Below are positions 28,425-37,786 of a stretch of DNA of 64,000 nt, piece after piece (the first letter of the stretch is position 1; every line of letters starts with the position of its first letter). The stretch lies in assembly GCF_000186865.1 (NCBI RefSeq), contig NW_008705569.1, forward strand, positions 1,285,958 through 1,349,957. The letters run 5' to 3'. The translations under genes were made by a program, and so were the position numbers. Under the pieces are notes generated by a model, which made no database searches, had not been told where the DNA came from, and was given only the letters and a program-made list of their open reading frames with translations. The stretch comes from Aureococcus anophagefferens. Lineage: Eukaryota > Sar > Pelagophyceae > Pelagomonadales > Pelagomonadaceae.

Positions 28425-31400
28425 ATGGCCGACGTCCTCATGTCCGAGGCCGAGGTCGAAGAACTCATCGAGCGCACGCGGCACGCCCTCGACGCCGTCG
28501 GCGACCTCGACGACGACGCCGTCGCGTCCATCCTCGACCTCGAGGACGCCCAGGCCATCGCGGCGGCGAGCGTCGGCAGCCTCGCGCCCCTCGCGGCGGC
28601 CGCGGACGCGTGGCTCGACCTCGGCGGCGCGGGCAAGGCGCTCTGGCCCGCGGCGCCGGCCGCGGCGCTCCGCCGGGCCTTCGCGGGCGTCGTCGTCGCC
28701 GTGCACCGGTCCCTGGGCGAGGGCGGCCGCCTCGACGACGGCTGCGAGGCCGCGGCGTGCTACGCGGCGCTCTCGACCGTCGCCGAGGCGCCGTCGGCCG
28801 TCGCCTACGCGTCGTGCTGGCGGTCCGTCGCGCGGCTCCTCGAGCGCGGCGGCGCGCCGCGGCTCTGGGACGCCGTCGCGCGCTGCTGGCGCGGCGACCG
28901 CTTCGCCGTGGCGCTGAGCGAGCTCGGCGAGTCGTCGCCGGAACTCGTGACGCGCCTCGGCGCGTGCGCGGTCGCGAAATTGCCCGCGTCCGAGGACCTC
29001 GTCGCGGCCCTGGGCGCGGCGAACCTGTGGGTCGTCGAGGCGCTCGTGCCGCCGCTCGTCGGCGCCGGCGCCGCCGCGGCGAACCGGGCCCGCGCGGCGC
29101 TGGCGAAGACGCGACTGACGGACGCCGCGCGGCTCGGCCTCTGCGAGCGGCTCTGCGTCGTCGGCGCGGGCGCGGCGACGGCGGCGCGGGCGCGCGTCTG
29201 CGAGACGGTCTGCGAGACCCTGGCGACGCCCGCCGTCGCGGACGAGCTGACGGCGTTCCTCGCGGAGAAATTGGCGGTCTGCGACAAGCCGGGGCGCCGC
29301 GCGATGGCCGCGGACGTCGCCGGCGCGCTGCTCGCGCGGCGCCTGAGCGAGTCGGCGCCGCCACCGGACGCCCACCCCGGGCGCGCGAGCCTCGGCGACG
29401 CGATGCGCGCGGCGCTCACCGCGGACGAGGACGGCGCGGATCCCACGGCCGCCGCGGCGCTCAAGCGGCTGCTCCTGGGCCGCGCGGGCGACAAGGCGCC
29501 GGGCACGCGCGCGCGCGCCCTCGCGGCCCTCGCGGCCCTGCCGGCGGAGGCCTGGGCCGACGGCGACCTCGCGGCGCGCGCCGCCGCGCTCTCGGTCGAC
29601 CGGCTGCGCCGCGACGACCGCGCCTTGGTGCGGGCCAAGGCCGTGCACTGCCTCGCGGCGGCCGTCGCGGGCCTCGGCGACGACGAAGGCGCCTGGGCGA
29701 GCATCGTCGACGCGGCCGTGCTGGCGGCGAACGACGAGGCCATCTCCGTCAAGGTCGCCGCGGTCGGCGCGATCGGCGGCTGGCTCGAGGGCCGGCCGGG
29801 CGACGGCGCGCTGCGCCGGGCCTGGCCCGCGCACTGCCTGCCGCTCATCCACGAGGCGCTGGACGTCATGCCGTCGCTCGCGAACCGCGTCGCGGACCAG
29901 CTCGAGGCCTTGGTCCTCGCGCCGCTCGGCGGGAACGGCGCCGCCGCGGACGCGGCCTGGGCGCTCCTCGGCGCCTGCGCCGGTTCCCCGGAGCTCCGCG
30001 CGTGCCTCCGCGCGACGCTCGGCCACCTGGCGCCGCGGCGGAAGCGGCCGCTCCTATGCGACCGCGCGGGCGCCGCGCTCGTCGGCGCGGTCGAGACCGC
30101 GGCGGCGGCGGGCGACTGCGACGGCGCCGTGCCGGCGCTGCGGTTCCTCGAGGACGTGCTCCGGAGCTCCGAGGAGGACCAGGTCGAGGCGCTCGAGGCC
30201 GCGTGCCTCGCCGTCGCCGAGGACGCGACGGCCGCGGACGCCGCGCGCGCGGCCGCGCTCCGCGCGCTCGGCGCGTCGGGCGCCGCGCCGCCGGCGGACC
30301 GCGTGCGCCAGCTCAGCTTCGCGGGCGTCGAGACGGCCGCGGCCGCCGTCGCGTGCGCGGCCGAGGCCGGCGCCTTCGACGGGCGGAGCTGGGCCGCCGA
30401 GGCCTGCGAGTCGACGGCGCCCGCGGCGCTCGCGGTCATCGCGGCGCTCGCGGCCCACGGCTGCCTCCCGGAGGACGACGCGTCGGTGGACGCCTGCGCG
30501 GACGTCGCCTACGGCGCGGCGCGCTCCGACTCGGCGAGCTTGCGGAATCTGGGAGTGGCAGCTTTGGGCGCTCTGGCGCGGTGCTCCGCGGCCGTCGCGC
30601 GCGACGTCGTGCCCGCGCTCGCCGCGACGCTCGACGACGATTACGCGTCGCCGGCGGCCAAGGTCGCGTGCCTCGCGTGCCTCGGGGACCTCTGCGTCGC
30701 GCGGACGTCGCTCGTGGAACCGCGGGCGCGGTCGCTCTGCCTGCGCCTCGGCGACGCGGACGCGGACGTGCGGCGCCACGCCGTCGTCGTCATCGCGCGC
30801 CTGCTGGGCCGCGACTACCTCAAGTGGCGGCCCGAGCTCGTCGTGCGCTTCTTCTCGTGCCTCGCGGACGCGGCGCCCGCGAACCGCGCGTTGGCGAGGC
30901 ACGCGCTCGTCGACGTGCTCCTGCCCAAGACGCCGACGCTCTTCGTGAACCACGTCGTCGCCTGCCTGCGGCTCTACACGGGCGACCGCGGCGACGCGGA
31001 GACGGCCGACCTGCCGCGCCACTTCGGCGGGACGGCAAACGCGGCGCGGCGCCGCGCGGTCTACCGCGCGCTCCTATCGGCGACGCCCGACGAGGGCAAG
31101 GTCCAGGTGTCGGCGAAGCTCGCGCGGGAGGTCCTCGCGCCCGCGGCGGACGTGCCGAGCCTCGGGCCCCAGCTCCGGGACCCGGAATCGCCCGCGTACA
31201 ACGCCGTCGCCGACGCGTTGCACCTCCTCGGCGGCGACCTCGAGGTCCTCGCGCCCTCGCGCAAGGCCGCCGACGACGACGGCGCCGACGACGACGCGCC
31301 CGACGCCGCGGCGACGACGCGGTCCAAGACGTTGGCCGCCGCGCGCGGCAAGCTCCTCGGCCACATGTCGAAGCTCCACCTCCTCGAGCAGGTGCTCCCC

Positions 31401-31640
31401 ATCCTCATCGCCCTCAAGCACACGCTCGACAAGCTCAAGTCCCCCCTCGCCGCGCCCCTCGTCGCCACGCTCAAGCGCGTGCTCGCGACGCACGGGCCCG
31501 ACGTCGAGAAGGTCCTCGCGACGGACCCGCACCTCGCGCGCGAGCTCAAGTACGACCTCAAGCGGTCCAAGGCGCCGAAGCAGGCCGCCGGCGCCGAGCC
31601 CGCCGCCGCCCCCCGCAGCCCCCTCGCGGAAGCGAACTAA
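28425..31640 (+). CDS. Condensin II subunit CAP-D3
   Basis: 1071 aa, ATG in a strong context (AAAAAAACCATGG). The whole protein is HEAT-repeat helix pairs. The C-terminal part carries the segment typical of the CAP-D3 (NCAPD3) condensin domain: VRRHAVVVIARLLGRDYLKW followed by VVRFFSCLADAAPANRALAR and LFVNHVVACLRLY. This subunit links the condensin II ring to chromatin during chromosome compaction. It is shorter than animal CAP-D3 (~1500 aa), lacking most of the C-terminal tail and ending in a Lys/Ala/Pro stretch. CAP-D2 is the alternative, but the RDYLKW block favours D3. Confidence 0.75.
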   Translation: MADVLMSEAEVEELIERTRHALDAVGDLDDDAVASILDLEDAQAIAAASVGSLAPLAAAADAWLDLGGAGKALWPAAPAAALRRAFAGVVVAVHRSLGEGGRLDDGCEAAACYAALSTVAEAPSAVAYASCWRSVARLLERGGAPRLWDAVARCWRGDRFAVALSELGESSPELVTRLGACAVAKLPASEDLVAALGAANLWVVEALVPPLVGAGAAAANRARAALAKTRLTDAARLGLCERLCVVGAGAATAARARVCETVCETLATPAVADELTAFLAEKLAVCDKPGRRAMAADVAGALLARRLSESAPPPDAHPGRASLGDAMRAALTADEDGADPTAAAALKRLLLGRAGDKAPGTRARALAALAALPAEAWADGDLAARAAALSVDRLRRDDRALVRAKAVHCLAAAVAGLGDDEGAWASIVDAAVLAANDEAISVKVAAVGAIGGWLEGRPGDGALRRAWPAHCLPLIHEALDVMPSLANRVADQLEALVLAPLGGNGAAADAAWALLGACAGSPELRACLRATLGHLAPRRKRPLLCDRAGAALVGAVETAAAAGDCDGAVPALRFLEDVLRSSEEDQVEALEAACLAVAEDATAADAARAAALRALGASGAAPPADRVRQLSFAGVETAAAAVACAAEAGAFDGRSWAAEACESTAPAALAVIAALAAHGCLPEDDASVDACADVAYGAARSDSASLRNLGVAALGALARCSAAVARDVVPALAATLDDDYASPAAKVACLACLGDLCVARTSLVEPRARSLCLRLGDADADVRRHAVVVIARLLGRDYLKWRPELVVRFFSCLADAAPANRALARHALVDVLLPKTPTLFVNHVVACLRLYTGDRGDAETADLPRHFGGTANAARRRAVYRALLSATPDEGKVQVSAKLAREVLAPAADVPSLGPQLRDPESPAYNAVADALHLLGGDLEVLAPSRKAADDDGADDDAPDAAATTRSKTLAAARGKLLGHMSKLHLLEQVLPILIALKHTLDKLKSPLAAPLVATLKRVLATHGPDVEKVLATDPHLARELKYDLKRSKAPKQAAGAEPAAAPRSPLAEAN

Positions 31641-31821
31641 GCCAAGCCTGCACAGCGGTCGTGGCGCGGGGCGGCGCGCGGCGCGGGACAGCCGGCGGCC
31701 GGGACGACACATCATGTCGAGTCGACCCCCGGCGCATGACTCGAGCCGGCTTTTGAGCCCTTGCTTATGTGGCAGCTCTGAGTTGCTGATTGCGTCGCCG
31801 TTCACAGCTCCGTCGCGGCAC

Positions 31822-33100
31822 ATGCACATGCGTCGACCGATGCGCCGCGCCCTCGCGTGCCTCGTCGCGCTGCGCATCGCCGGCGCCGCGCGACCGACGA
31901 CGCGGCGCGGCGCGCTGCGGTCCCTCGCCGGCGCCGCCGGCCTCGCGCCGGCCGTCGCCGGCGCCGCGTCGCTCACGCCCATCGCGCCGCCGGTGACGCG
32001 ACCCGAGGCCGGCCGCTTCTTCGCCGAGGCGATCCTGCCGCCCGTGCCCTTCGCGCGCGCGACGTACCGCTACGACCTCGGCCGCGGCGCCTACGCGTTC
32101 GAGCAGCTCCTAAGGTTTAGCAACGTGTCGGCGACGGTGCGCATGACCGTGCAGCGGCTCAAGTCCGGCGGTCTGTGGGTCAACGCGCCCGTCGCGCCGA
32201 CGGGCGAGTGCCTGAGCCTCCTCGCGGACCTCGACGCGCCCGTCGAGCACCTCGTGCTGCCCGTGACGGCGCTCGAGCACAAGGCCTTCTTCGGGCCCTT
32301 CGCGCGCAAGTTCCCGCGGGCGTCGACCTGGGTCGCGCCGGGCCAGTACGGCCCCTTTGGGTCCCTGGGCTTCGACCCGGCGACGTCGACGCTGCCGTTC
32401 CGCGTCGACGGCGTGCTGCCGCGGTCGAAGCGGGACCCGCAGCCGCCCTGGGCCGGCGAGATCGACACGCGGACCTTCTACGTGGACCTGCCGGGCAACG
32501 CGGGGCCCGTCGCCGAGAGCGCCTTCTTCCACGGGGCGACGAAGACGCTCTTCGTCACCGACGCCGTGAGCTGGATCCCCAAGCAGCCGACGGCGCCGGA
32601 CATCTTCCGCACGAGTTTCCCCGACAGTTCCGTCGACGACCCGGACTTCTGGCCCCAGTCCGTGCTCCAGGCCGTGTTCCTGTCGCTGCGGAAGGAGGGG
32701 AGCGCGTGGCCGGGCTACGACCGCATCACGGACCGAGTGGTCCGCGCGCCGATCCTGGCGGCGTTCGCGGCGGCGTCCCGCGGCCGCGACGATTTTCGAG
32801 AGTTTTCGGCTGGGAAAACGATGAAGAATCGTTACCGTCATGCTTGGTAGGTTCGCGGATATCCGCGCGCCGGACGAGACCGCGGCCTGGGTCGACGACT
32901 TCACCAAGTCCTGGGCCTTCGACCGGGTGGTGACGGCCCACTTCGCGTCGCCCTTCGCCGCGTCGCCGCGGGACGTGAAGCGGGCGTTCGGGCGGAACCC
33001 GAACGGGCTGGACGCGCGCGACTGGGCGCAGCTCGACGACCTCAACAGCGTCATCGTCAAGAACGACCTCGGGGCGCCCGTGAGGGGCGACTACCACTAA
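31822..33100 (+). CDS. DUF4336 protein, probably thylakoid-lumenal
   Basis: Exons 31822..32762 and 32851..33100 give 396 aa. The N-terminus holds a hydrophobic leader (CLVALRIAGAARP) and then TTRRGALRSLAGAAG with AVAGA downstream, a twin-Arg style thylakoid-transfer signal. The mature region matches the DUF4336 pattern (metallo-beta-lactamase-like fold): GLWVNAPVAPTGECLSLL, VEHLVLPVTALEHKAFFGPF and the final WAFDRVVTAHF. The intron falls within APILAAFADIRAPDE; splicing restores the end of the domain. Enzymatic activity is not established. Its stop is only 2 bp from the OGT stop on the opposite strand. Confidence 0.82.
32763..32850 (+). mobile_element. Introner element C1 (88-bp intron)
   Basis: A short intron flanked by a perfect 8-bp duplication GTTCGCGG (32763-32770 and 32851-32858). 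It begins with the GT of the left copy and ends CTTGGTAG. It shares about 65 bp with an intron at 55733, including CGTCCCGCGGCC, TTCGAGAG, GGGAA and ACGATGAA, and has the same total length. It bears no similarity to families A or B. Confidence 0.88.
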
Positions 33101-33102
33101 CC

Positions 33103-36100
33103 TTAGCCGAAGGGCGCGTACTCGCCGGGGAGCCGCGGCGGCGGCCGCGTCGCGAAGACGGGCTGGTGCATGCGCGGGCTCCAGACGTGGTCCGTCTGGT
33201 TCAGGGCCGCGGGCGGGTAGAGGGCGAAGCCCGCGTTGGGCGTCTGGAGGTAGTGCGCCGGCGGCGTCGGGAGGCGCTGGGGCGGCACGGCGTTGCCCTG
33301 GTGGAGGAAGTAGGTCGGCTGGCGCAGCTGGGCGCCGTAGGCCGGGAACGGCGGCGGGAACAGCGGCGCGGGCGGGAAGAGGACGCCGGCGACGTGGGGC
33401 CCCACGGGGCCCAGGGCCGCGAGGCCCGGCGGCTGGATGGGCTGCGGCGGCCGCTGGGGCGGCTGCGGCGCCGCGCGCGCCGGGCAGCCCGGCGGCGGCG
33501 GAAGGGGCCCGAGCGCCGCGGGCGCGTACGCGGTCCGGTCGAAGCCGTCGGCGCCGACGTCGTCGACGTCGATGTCCGCCGGCGGCGCGCCGGCCTCGTG
33601 CGTCGCCCACATGGCGCCGTAGCCCCGCTCCACGTTCCGCACCCAGCGCAGCGTGTCCCAGAGCGGCGCGCGACTCGGCCCCGCGCGGCACGCCTCCGCG
33701 CGGCGCCGCACCGCCGCGTAGCGCTCCTTGTCCGTGGCCAGCGCCACGGCGAGCTCCTCGTAGCCGCCGAGGTCCGGCGCCACGAGGTCGGCGAGCCCCG
33801 CGGCGCCGAGGAGCGACGCCGCGACGCGCGTCGCCATCTTTCCCCCGAGGCACGTGACCATGGGGCACCCGCCCCAGAGGATGTCGCAGCCCGTCGTGTG
33901 CGCGTTGCACTGGGGCGTGTCGAGGAACAGGTCCGCCAGCACGCCCCGCTTGATGTGCTCGTCCTTGGCGCTGACGGCCGTGAAGTGGATCCGATCGTCC
34001 GAGACGCCGCGCTTCCGCGCCTCCGCGCGGATGTTCGCCTCGCCCGTCGGCGGGAACCGCAGCAGCCACAGGATGGACCCGTCCACGCGCGTCAGGATGC
34101 GGCACCACACGTCCAGGATGCCCGGGTCGATCTTGTAGATCTGGTTGAAGTTGCAGAAGACGAACGACGCGCGCTCCGGGACGCCGTAGTCCGCGCGCTT
34201 CGGCAGCGCGGCGGCGTCGAAGATGTAGGACGCGGACTGGGCGTGGTCGTTGACGAAGTAGGAGTGGGGCACGCGGCAGACCTTCTCGGAGTAGTGGCGC
34301 GCGTGGTCCCGCGGCAGTACGACGGCGTCGGCGACGACGTACTGCACGTAGTCCGCGCCCAGGGTCCCGCAGAAGCCCATGTAGGACACCTGGATCGGCG
34401 CCGGCCGCAGGGCGAAGATCTCGTTGCGCGCGCCCTTCGTGTAGCCGTTTAAATTGACGAGGACGTCGATGGCCCGCGCGCGGATCGCCAGCGCGCAGTC
34501 GCGCGGCGACGCGGTGGACAAATCCACAAAGCGCTCGACCTCGGCCTCGATCTTCCGCCGCCAGGGGCTCCCGTCGTGGCCGCTGAGGGCGAAGCAGGTC
34601 ACGTGGAACTTGGACCTGTCGTGCATGCCGAAGACGGACTGCATGAGGTGGGCCAGCGGGTGGTTGCCGAGGTCCGACGAGCAGTAGCCCAGACGGAGCC
34701 GACCGTCGCCGGGCGCGGGCGCGTCGCCGTAGCGCGCGCCGTCGGGCGTCTCCCGCAATAGTCGCAACGCGTCCTCGGGCCGCAGGCGGTCGCAGAGCGG
34801 CTCCGGCAGCCCCAGGACCGCCGCTTGCAGCGCCGCGCGGTCCGCGTAGCGCTCCGCGATCGCTCGCATGTCGGAGATGGACACGGGATACACCAGCGTG
34901 TGGAAGGGCTGCACGGACGGCACGTTGCCGGCCTCCGGCGGGTAGACCTTGCCCCCGAAGCGCCGGTGGCCGGGCTTGAGCGGCGCCGCCGGGTCCACAT
35001 CCACGACGGCCGGCTTCGCCGCCGCGAGCTGGTCGCGGACGATCCGCGTCAGCCGCTCGAAGTCCGCGGCGCGCGTGCTCCAGTCGCAGACGAACACCAA
35101 GGAATGGGCCAGATTGGAGAAGGCGTCGCTGAAGTCGGGCTTGAGCTCCAGGGCCCTCCGGTAGCACGCGACGGCCTCCGCGTGGCGGCCGCCGTCCTTG
35201 TACGCGGCCGCCAGGTTCGAGCACGCGTCCGCGAAGTCGGGCCGCAGCTTCAGCGCCTCGCCGTAGCAGCGGATGGCGTCGTCCAGGCGGCCCAGGTCCT
35301 TGTAGGCGTTGCCCATGTTGCTGTAGGCGTCCGCGAACTGCGGGTCGACCGCGATGGCCTCGCGGTAGTGCGCCAGCGCGTCGTCGACCGTGCCCCGCTC
35401 CTTGAGCACGAGCCCCAGGTTCGAGTGGGCCGCGGCGAAGCGCGGCGCCAGCCCCACGGCCGTCGCGTAGCACTGGATCGCCTCGTTGACGAGGCCCTTG
35501 TCCTTCATCGCGTTGCCGAGGTTGTTGTGCGCGTGCGCGTGGTCCGGGCGCAGCAGCAGCGCGCGCCGGTAGCACGCGATGGCCTCCTCTAAATCGCCGT
35601 GCTCCCGCAGGGCGTTGCCCAGGTTGTTGCAGGCGTCCGGGAAGTTGGGCTCGATGTCCAGCGCGACTCTGAAGATCCGGATGGCCCGCTCGAGGTCGCC
35701 CTTCTCGAAGTAGCACGACGCCAAATTGCCGTGGGCGACGGCGAAGCCCGGGTTGAGCTCGATGGCCCGCGCGTACTCGGCGATGGCCGCGTCGACCTTG
35801 CCCTGCTCCTTGAGCACGTTGCCCAGGTTCGAGTGCGCGTCGAAGGCCGACGGCTTCCGGCGGATCGCCTCCCGGTAGTACGCGGCCGCGTCGTCCAAGC
35901 GGCCCCGCTCCTTGTAGATGGCCGCGAGGGCGCACCAGGCGGCGGCGAGGTTCGGCGCGCAGGCCAGCGCCTCCGCGTAGCAGTGCTCGGCGACGTCGCG
36001 GCGGCCCGCGGCGCGGTGGAGGTGGCCTAAATGGCACCGCGTCTCCGCGAGACTCGGATCGACGAGGAGCGCGGCCTCGTAGGTCTCGAGCGCCTCCCGC

Positions 36101-36765
36101 GTCTCGCCGAGGTGGAGGTGCGCCGATGCCAAATTGTTGTAGGCGTCCGTGAACCGCGGCTTGAGCGCGATGGCCTTGAGGTAGAGCCGCTTCGCGCCGC
36201 GGGGATCGCCGAGCTCCTTGAGCGCGTTCGCTAGATTGGAATAGGACTCGGCGACGCCCGGCGCGCGCTTGATGCACCGCAGCGTGTGGCGCGCGCAGTC
36301 CTCCCAGCGGCCCAGCTGGAAGTGGACCGCGCCCAGCAGGAGGAGGCTGTCGATCGCGTCGTCGTCCGCGCAGCCGGCCGCCTGGCAGCACGCCAAGGCG
36401 CCCGCGAAGTCGCGGCGGTTGTATTTCTCGCGCGCGAGCGCGAGCGTCGCGGACCGCTCGTCGCTCCCGGGCGTGCTGTTCTCCTTGCCGGGCCGCAGCG
36501 GGCTCTCGGAGGCGGCGGGCGACGCGCCGGGTGGTTTGTGTGCGGGACCGGCGGCCGGCGTCCGGTGGCCGGGCGGCGGCGCGTCTTCGGCGCGCGTGGC
36601 GGCCGCCGGCGTGGCGGCGCTCGGCGAGGCCATGCCGGTCAACCCCGAAGGAACAGGAATCGGCTTTAGGATGCCTGGACCATAGCCCGGGAGGGCGTCT
36701 CCATCGGCCTCCAAAGGCAAGATCTTGTGGCAGTCTTCTTGGCGAGCGGCGGGTCGCGACGACAT
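33103..36765 (-). CDS. OGT: O-GlcNAc transferase (OGT)
   Basis: 1220 aa from the Met at 36765 (1176 if the Met at 36633 is the start). A disordered head of ~110 residues is followed by about a dozen TPRs (NLGNALKEQGK-type units) and the split GT41 catalytic domain: LRLGYCSSDLGNHPLAHLMQ with the catalytic-lobe His, FVFCNFNQIYKIDPGILD with the UDP-contacting Lys, and TPQCNAHTTGCDILWGGCPM. It adds GlcNAc to Ser/Thr of nuclear and cytosolic proteins; plant SECRET AGENT is the same family. The Pro-rich C-terminal 140 residues are an extra tail. The longer start overlaps the start codon of the ankyrin gene on the other strand. Confidence 0.95.
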   Translation of the reverse strand: MSSRPAARQEDCHKILPLEADGDALPGYGPGILKPIPVPSGLTGMASPSAATPAAATRAEDAPPPGHRTPAAGPAHKPPGASPAASESPLRPGKENSTPGSDERSATLALAREKYNRRDFAGALACCQAAGCADDDAIDSLLLLGAVHFQLGRWEDCARHTLRCIKRAPGVAESYSNLANALKELGDPRGAKRLYLKAIALKPRFTDAYNNLASAHLHLGETREALETYEAALLVDPSLAETRCHLGHLHRAAGRRDVAEHCYAEALACAPNLAAAWCALAAIYKERGRLDDAAAYYREAIRRKPSAFDAHSNLGNVLKEQGKVDAAIAEYARAIELNPGFAVAHGNLASCYFEKGDLERAIRIFRVALDIEPNFPDACNNLGNALREHGDLEEAIACYRRALLLRPDHAHAHNNLGNAMKDKGLVNEAIQCYATAVGLAPRFAAAHSNLGLVLKERGTVDDALAHYREAIAVDPQFADAYSNMGNAYKDLGRLDDAIRCYGEALKLRPDFADACSNLAAAYKDGGRHAEAVACYRRALELKPDFSDAFSNLAHSLVFVCDWSTRAADFERLTRIVRDQLAAAKPAVVDVDPAAPLKPGHRRFGGKVYPPEAGNVPSVQPFHTLVYPVSISDMRAIAERYADRAALQAAVLGLPEPLCDRLRPEDALRLLRETPDGARYGDAPAPGDGRLRLGYCSSDLGNHPLAHLMQSVFGMHDRSKFHVTCFALSGHDGSPWRRKIEAEVERFVDLSTASPRDCALAIRARAIDVLVNLNGYTKGARNEIFALRPAPIQVSYMGFCGTLGADYVQYVVADAVVLPRDHARHYSEKVCRVPHSYFVNDHAQSASYIFDAAALPKRADYGVPERASFVFCNFNQIYKIDPGILDVWCRILTRVDGSILWLLRFPPTGEANIRAEARKRGVSDDRIHFTAVSAKDEHIKRGVLADLFLDTPQCNAHTTGCDILWGGCPMVTCLGGKMATRVAASLLGAAGLADLVAPDLGGYEELAVALATDKERYAAVRRRAEACRAGPSRAPLWDTLRWVRNVERGYGAMWATHEAGAPPADIDVDDVGADGFDRTAYAPAALGPLPPPPGCPARAAPQPPQRPPQPIQPPGLAALGPVGPHVAGVLFPPAPLFPPPFPAYGAQLRQPTYFLHQGNAVPPQRLPTPPAHYLQTPNAGFALYPPAALNQTDHVWSPRMHQPVFATRPPPRLPGEYAPFG

Positions 36766-37513
36766 GTGGGCGCCGGCAGGACTCAGCGATGTTGATTGGG
36801 AGCTGATACGAGACTACGCAGATACCGGGGACTATTGGCAGCTGATGCACAACTACGCCAAAACCGGGGACACAGCTCGCCTACGACGTGCGCTAGAAGA
36901 GGGTGCAGACCCGAACCGCATAGTGCCATCAGTTAGCAACTACTCCGCACTGCACATGGCGGCGATGAACTCGCACCCCGAGGCTGTCATCGCTCTCCTG
37001 GAAGCTGGCGCGAATGTCGACATTCGGAACGGTCATAACGGCGGCACCCCTCTGGCGTTGGCAGTCCTTCACGTTGCTCCGGACAGAATCCTGGCGTTAG
37101 GCGATCAGGCACTCGACCGGCGCAAATGCGCGACGTTCGACGCTCTCATCGCAGGCGGTGCCGACGTGGACGCAGCGGGTGGCGTTCTCGCAATTCAAAG
37201 GATTATTGAAAGCGCGTGTATATACTCGCGACCTATCATTCTCGCGCTTTTCCGCGCAGGAGCCACGGTGGCCGTCACAGAACTCAATCGCCCGGACGAA
37301 GATTCGTTGTTTATCCCGATTGGATACTCGCAGTATGTGTTGTCCGCCTGGGACCTAGTGGACGCCATCAAGAAGGCCGGCGCTTTCGACGAGTACGCGC
37401 GTCGGCAGCTGAACGTCCACATCTCCATGCTCACCAAATGCTTCGGAGCCGCGCTTCCCGTCGATGCGTGGTCGCACGTCGCTGGATTCTACGCCCCTCG
37501 CGGCGGCTACTAG
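36764..37513 (+). CDS. Ankyrin-repeat protein, atypical base composition
   Basis: 249 aa. Residues ~25-160 contain ankyrin units (GDTARLRRALEEGADPN, YSALHMAAMNSHPEAVIALL, EAGANVDIRNGHNGGTPLAL). The C-terminus ends with a domain LPVDAWSHVAGFYAPRGGY of unknown role. Base composition and codon use differ sharply from all neighbours: many A/T-ending codons and GC near 57% against ~70% or more. This could mark recent acquisition or a young expanded family. Its ATG shares a CATG with the longer OGT start on the minus strand. A protein-binding role is all that can be inferred. Confidence 0.75.
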   Translation: MWAPAGLSDVDWELIRDYADTGDYWQLMHNYAKTGDTARLRRALEEGADPNRIVPSVSNYSALHMAAMNSHPEAVIALLEAGANVDIRNGHNGGTPLALAVLHVAPDRILALGDQALDRRKCATFDALIAGGADVDAAGGVLAIQRIIESACIYSRPIILALFRAGATVAVTELNRPDEDSLFIPIGYSQYVLSAWDLVDAIKKAGAFDEYARRQLNVHISMLTKCFGAALPVDAWSHVAGFYAPRGGY

Positions 37514-37786
37514 CTAACTCGAGTTTGATCGGTACCGTGGTTACGCCGCCCCTCGGCGCGGGGACGCGTCGGCCGGCCGCGGCTCCCGTGGCGTGGGAGT
37601 CGCGGCGGCCGCTGCGTCCGCGCGGTCGGCGGTCCGGCGGGCCTCGGCGGCCGTTTTGGTCGCGCGCCGTGTCCTCCGGGGCGGCAAAGCGCCCCGGGCT
37701 CGCGGCGCCCGAGAGTTTCGGGGGCGGGGGATGGTGCGGCGGCGGCGCGCGACTGGCGGTCTATGCGCGGCCGGCGGCGGCGGTCG

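Noticed and set aside
36725..36763. Upstream ATG at 36725 for the ankyrin gene
   Set aside because: It would extend the protein with a short Arg-rich stretch antisense to OGT; the Met at 36764 begins the natural sequence.
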